In this document: positions 61,518-64,000 of the stretch, piece after piece
Position numbering within the stretch: the stretch's first letter is position 1
How the letters are laid out: each line of letters starts with the position of its first letter
From: Ahaetulla prasina
Taxonomy: Eukaryota; Chordata; Lepidosauria; Squamata; Colubridae
DNA length: 64,000 nucleotides
Reading direction: 5' to 3'
Assembly: GCF_028640845.1 (NCBI RefSeq)
Contig: NC_080541.1
Location: 7,098,935 to 7,162,934, forward strand
Notes under the pieces: model-generated
Seen by the model: the letters and a program-made list of their open reading frames with translations, nothing else
Told to the model about the DNA's origin: nothing
Database searches by the model: none
Program-made: the position numbers and the translations under genes

Positions 61518-61597
61518 GTCCCCAACCTTTTCTGGCTTGGCATCCTGGCAGGGAGGGGGAAGTGGGGAGAGGGAAATCAGCCCACCACTCACACAAG

Positions 61598-61641
<44 letters not shown>

Positions 61642-61759
61642 GCCCGCCGCTTGCGCAAGCCAAACTATGCACATGCGTGCCGGCCTCCTGCTTGCCTGGC
61701 CTGGTTCTGTACAGGCCACAGCCCAGGAGGGGCCACGGCCGTGGGTTGGGGACCCCTGA
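61518..61759. mobile_element. hAT-like element containing (GT)n
   Basis: Left end ggtccccaaccttttctgg and right end gtgggttggggacccctg are inverted repeats. A (GT)n tract at 61598-61639 expanded inside it. Target duplication not clear. Confidence 0.7.
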
Positions 61760-61789
61760 CAGTGTCACATGACTTAATGACAGCAACTC

Positions 61790-62625
61790 TGGCTGGGGCT
61801 GCCATAAAGAAGAAAGGATCAATCTATTCTCCAAAGCACCTGAGGGTAGAACAAGAAGCCATGGATGGAAGCTAATCAAGGAGAGAAGCAACTTAGAACT
61901 AATTTCCTGAGAGTTAGAACAATTAACCGGTGGAACAGCCAGTCGGAACTGGTCTCTCCACATGTCATTCTTAGCGAAGTGTGCAAACCTAGCGTCTGCA
62001 TTTCCTGCGTCGGATGAGAAAAGCACATCTTTGTCCTTCTGTCCTGGCCACTTTTTAAAGAGGCACGATTGAGAGAGTTTTAGCAAACTGCATCCCTGTT
62101 TGATTTGGTGGCTGCAGTGCCTCAGATAGAAAGTCCATACAGAGAGTGGTGAGGACAGTGGAGACTACGAGAGAGGACTACGAGATTCTGGAAGAGCTTT
62201 TTTCCCTATGCCATCCATCTGGCATAGGGAACAAACTCGCAAAATTATTTTTCTCACCATGTACATTTATACATCCGAACTGGATTGTGTTGTTCCTCTG
62301 TGTCGTATATGTGGGTATATGCATAAATTGTATTTATTTATATTTTTGTCACTTTTATGTAGTGTATATTGGAGATGGTGACCCTTTGAGAGCTGTATGC
62401 AACGACATTTCATTTTAAGGTATGCTGATTAGTGTACATTTAAAATGACAATATATTTAGTCTAAGTCTAAGCCTGCATTCAGAAGTTGTGGGTGCTCTA
62501 TCGCTGGAGGTTTTTAAGAAGAGATTGGACAGCCATTTGTCTGAAATGGCATAGGGTCTCCTGCTTAAGAGGGGGGCTGGAGTAGAAGACCTCCAAGGTC
62601 CCTTCCAAGTCTGTTATTCTGTCCC
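61790..62625 (+). mobile_element. CR1 3' end split by another LINE tail
   Basis: CR1 61790-61937 (ctccaaagcacctgagggta, tggaagctaatcaaggagag, gtggaacagcc) resumes at 62475 (attcagaagttgtgggtgct, gggtctcctgcttaagagg, aaggtcccttccaagtctgt). The insert at 61938-62474 ends with the ACAATAAAG-like LINE tail seen at 26200-26360. Confidence 0.8.
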
Positions 62626-62629
62626 TCTT

Positions 62630-62990
62630 GCTGTCATAACCCAAGGATTGTGTTGGTTGTTAAATGAGGACTTCATGTAGCCATAACTTCTAACTTTCCT
62701 GCTGGCTTCCCCATTGACTCTGCCTCTGGGAAACTTGCAGAAATGTCAGAAATTGTGAAGGTATGATTGGAGGATGCTGCAAAAACCAGAACTCTGAAGG
62801 CTGGTCATAAGTACCATTTCCTAAGCACCATTATAGCTGTGAATGATTGCTGAATGGATGGATGTAACTCAGGGGTTGAATATAATTAATCATGCCTGAT
62901 CCCCTCACAAGTTCATTATTACCCAAAAGAATATTTTCTTTTTCTTCCGCTTATTTCACTGCTATTCTGCAAGATAGTTTTGCTTTCTGA
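62630..62990. other. Degraded CAGGTAGTCC-family-like and unassigned sequence
   Basis: ggttgttaaatgaggacttc and gcttccccattgactctgcc suggest an old copy of the family at 18852-19251. Ends are not preserved. Confidence 0.45.
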
Positions 62991-63003
62991 ATAATGTACT
63001 TTT

Positions 63004-63706
63004 TTAAAAACAAGTTTTTATTGATTTTTTTAATTTCCCCTCCTACACACATACGTGGTTTATGAACAGAGTATTGCCCATATCATATCTTATACAATTC
63101 AATATATTCAAATATATTTTACTTGGTTACAATTTTTGCCAGAATATTCTTTTTTCATAATTTTTATTCATTTCCTAATATTTCCTTGCTCATTTTCACT
63201 AAGTCACATCTTTCGTCCTCAAGTTTTAATTTCTCCATTTTTATTAGCATTCATTCTCTTTCATTTTTTTTAAATGTTTCTATTTTTATCTTAATATATT
63301 CAAGTACATTCGTGGTTGCCTTTCTTCCATTTCATCTTTTCCTTTTCACAGCAATCCTTTCTTCTCCTTCTCACTCCTCTTCACCCCTTCTTTCATCCTA
63401 CCTACTTTCTTCTCTCCTCTCCTACTCCTTCGCTACTTCCCCTTCCTTTCTCCCCTCCTCCCTACTTCCTCCTTACCTAACCTTCTCTCCTACTCTTATT
63501 TCCCCTACCTTTCCTCCTCTCCTCTTCCATTTCTTCTTTCTCTCTCCCTCCTTCTCCCTTTCCATCTCTCTCCTTCTTCTTATCTCTCTCCATTGCTGTA
63601 TTTATTTTCATTTCAATGTTTCTGGTGTCCAGACAACCCCAATTTTCTCATTTATTGAGTATATTTCTCAAATCTCCCCTCATATATTTTAGTTATTAAT
63701 ATGAAC
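63004..63706 (-). mobile_element. L1-type 3' end with TSD, minus strand
   Basis: A-rich/T-rich start (ttttattgatttttttaatt), a strongly pyrimidine-rich region at 63330-63600 (polypurine on the element strand, as in L1 3' regions), and aatgtactttt at 62993-63003 and 63707-63717. The frame 63123-63692 is a by-product of the pyrimidine tract. Confidence 0.8.
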
Positions 63707-63734
63707 AATGTACTTTTGAGCTTGCAATATTCTT

Positions 63735-63971
63735 TTTTTTTTTAATTGAAAAAGTTTTACAAATTTCCCCTTTCCCCCTCCTCCCTTTCCCCCTCCCCTT
63801 TCCCCGCTCCCCTTTCCCCCTCCCCTTCCCCTCCCCCCCTCGACTTCCCGGAACAAACACAAGGTATAGTAAAAATAAAACAAACATATACTAAAAAATT
63901 TTCCTTCCTAACTAAAATATAATCCTACAATTCTCATCAATTCCTAACTTCCCCCAAAACAATCAAAAATA
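63735..63971 (-). mobile_element. L1 3' end with 17-bp TSD, minus strand
   Basis: Poly-T start, ttgaaaaagttttacaaatt, C-rich block 63768-63838, and cacaaggtatagtaaaaata as in the L1 copies at 48129 and 59098. The perfect gagcttgcaatattctt is at 63718-63734 and 63972-63988. Confidence 0.92.
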
Positions 63972-64000
63972 GAGCTTGCAATATTCTTGTGGGTGATACA

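Noticed and set aside
63123..63692. 189-codon open frame rich in S, F and L
   Set aside because: Produced by the pyrimidine-rich strand of an L1 3' region.

Overview
This is a gene-free stretch of a squamate reptile nuclear genome, most likely an advanced (colubroid) snake. I found no host protein-coding gene, rRNA, free-standing tRNA or CRISPR array. Nearly everything recognisable is a transposable element, a tandem repeat, or one nested in another. The snake assignment is inference. It rests on LINE copies whose 3' tails are (ATTCT)n and that have seeded long AATAG/ATTCT arrays, on abundant CR1 3' ends, on tRNA-derived squamate-type SINEs, on many hAT miniature elements, on a GATA (Bkm-like) block, and on Penelope-like elements.

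Layout. 0-3.6 kb: the decayed 3' half of a Ty3/gypsy element with a duplicated integrase fragment; its 3' LTR is split by a CR1 fragment, which is split by a hAT miniature element, which is split by a SINE. 3.6-10 kb: hAT miniature elements with 8-bp target duplications, a SINE and CR1 3' ends. 10.1-14.6 kb: a minisatellite interrupted by a LINE and by a SPIN-like hAT element, then an LTR fragment carrying nested insertions. 14.6-20.2 kb: an L2-like LINE, a segment shared between 15.3 and 18.3 kb, and an 875-bp tandem duplication containing a SINE with an internally expanded repeat. 20.3-29.6 kb: a longer L2-like LINE on the minus strand, CR1 fragments, a 535-bp pentanucleotide array and a 496-bp tandem duplication. 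30.0-43.0 kb: a cluster of Penelope-like retroelements (reverse transcriptase plus GIY-YIG endonuclease). It is dominated by two arms of about 4.97 kb in inverted orientation around a 429-bp spacer. 43-64 kb: L1, jockey-like, CR1 and (ATTCT)n-tailed LINE fragments, a solo LTR inserted into another LTR, a LINE-tail satellite at 54.7-55.7 kb, and several L1 3' ends with clear target-site duplications.

How the parts relate. Autonomous families (CR1, L2-like, (ATTCT)n-tailed LINE, L1, Penelope-like, gypsy/ERV-like LTR, hAT) are present only as broken copies. Non-autonomous partners sit beside them: one SINE class shares its 3' tail with the L2-like LINE, and the miniature elements carry hAT-type ends. 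No coding region looks intact, so the interest lies in structure: the large Penelope palindrome, the multi-level nests with readable target-site duplications, and tandem arrays grown from retroelement ends.
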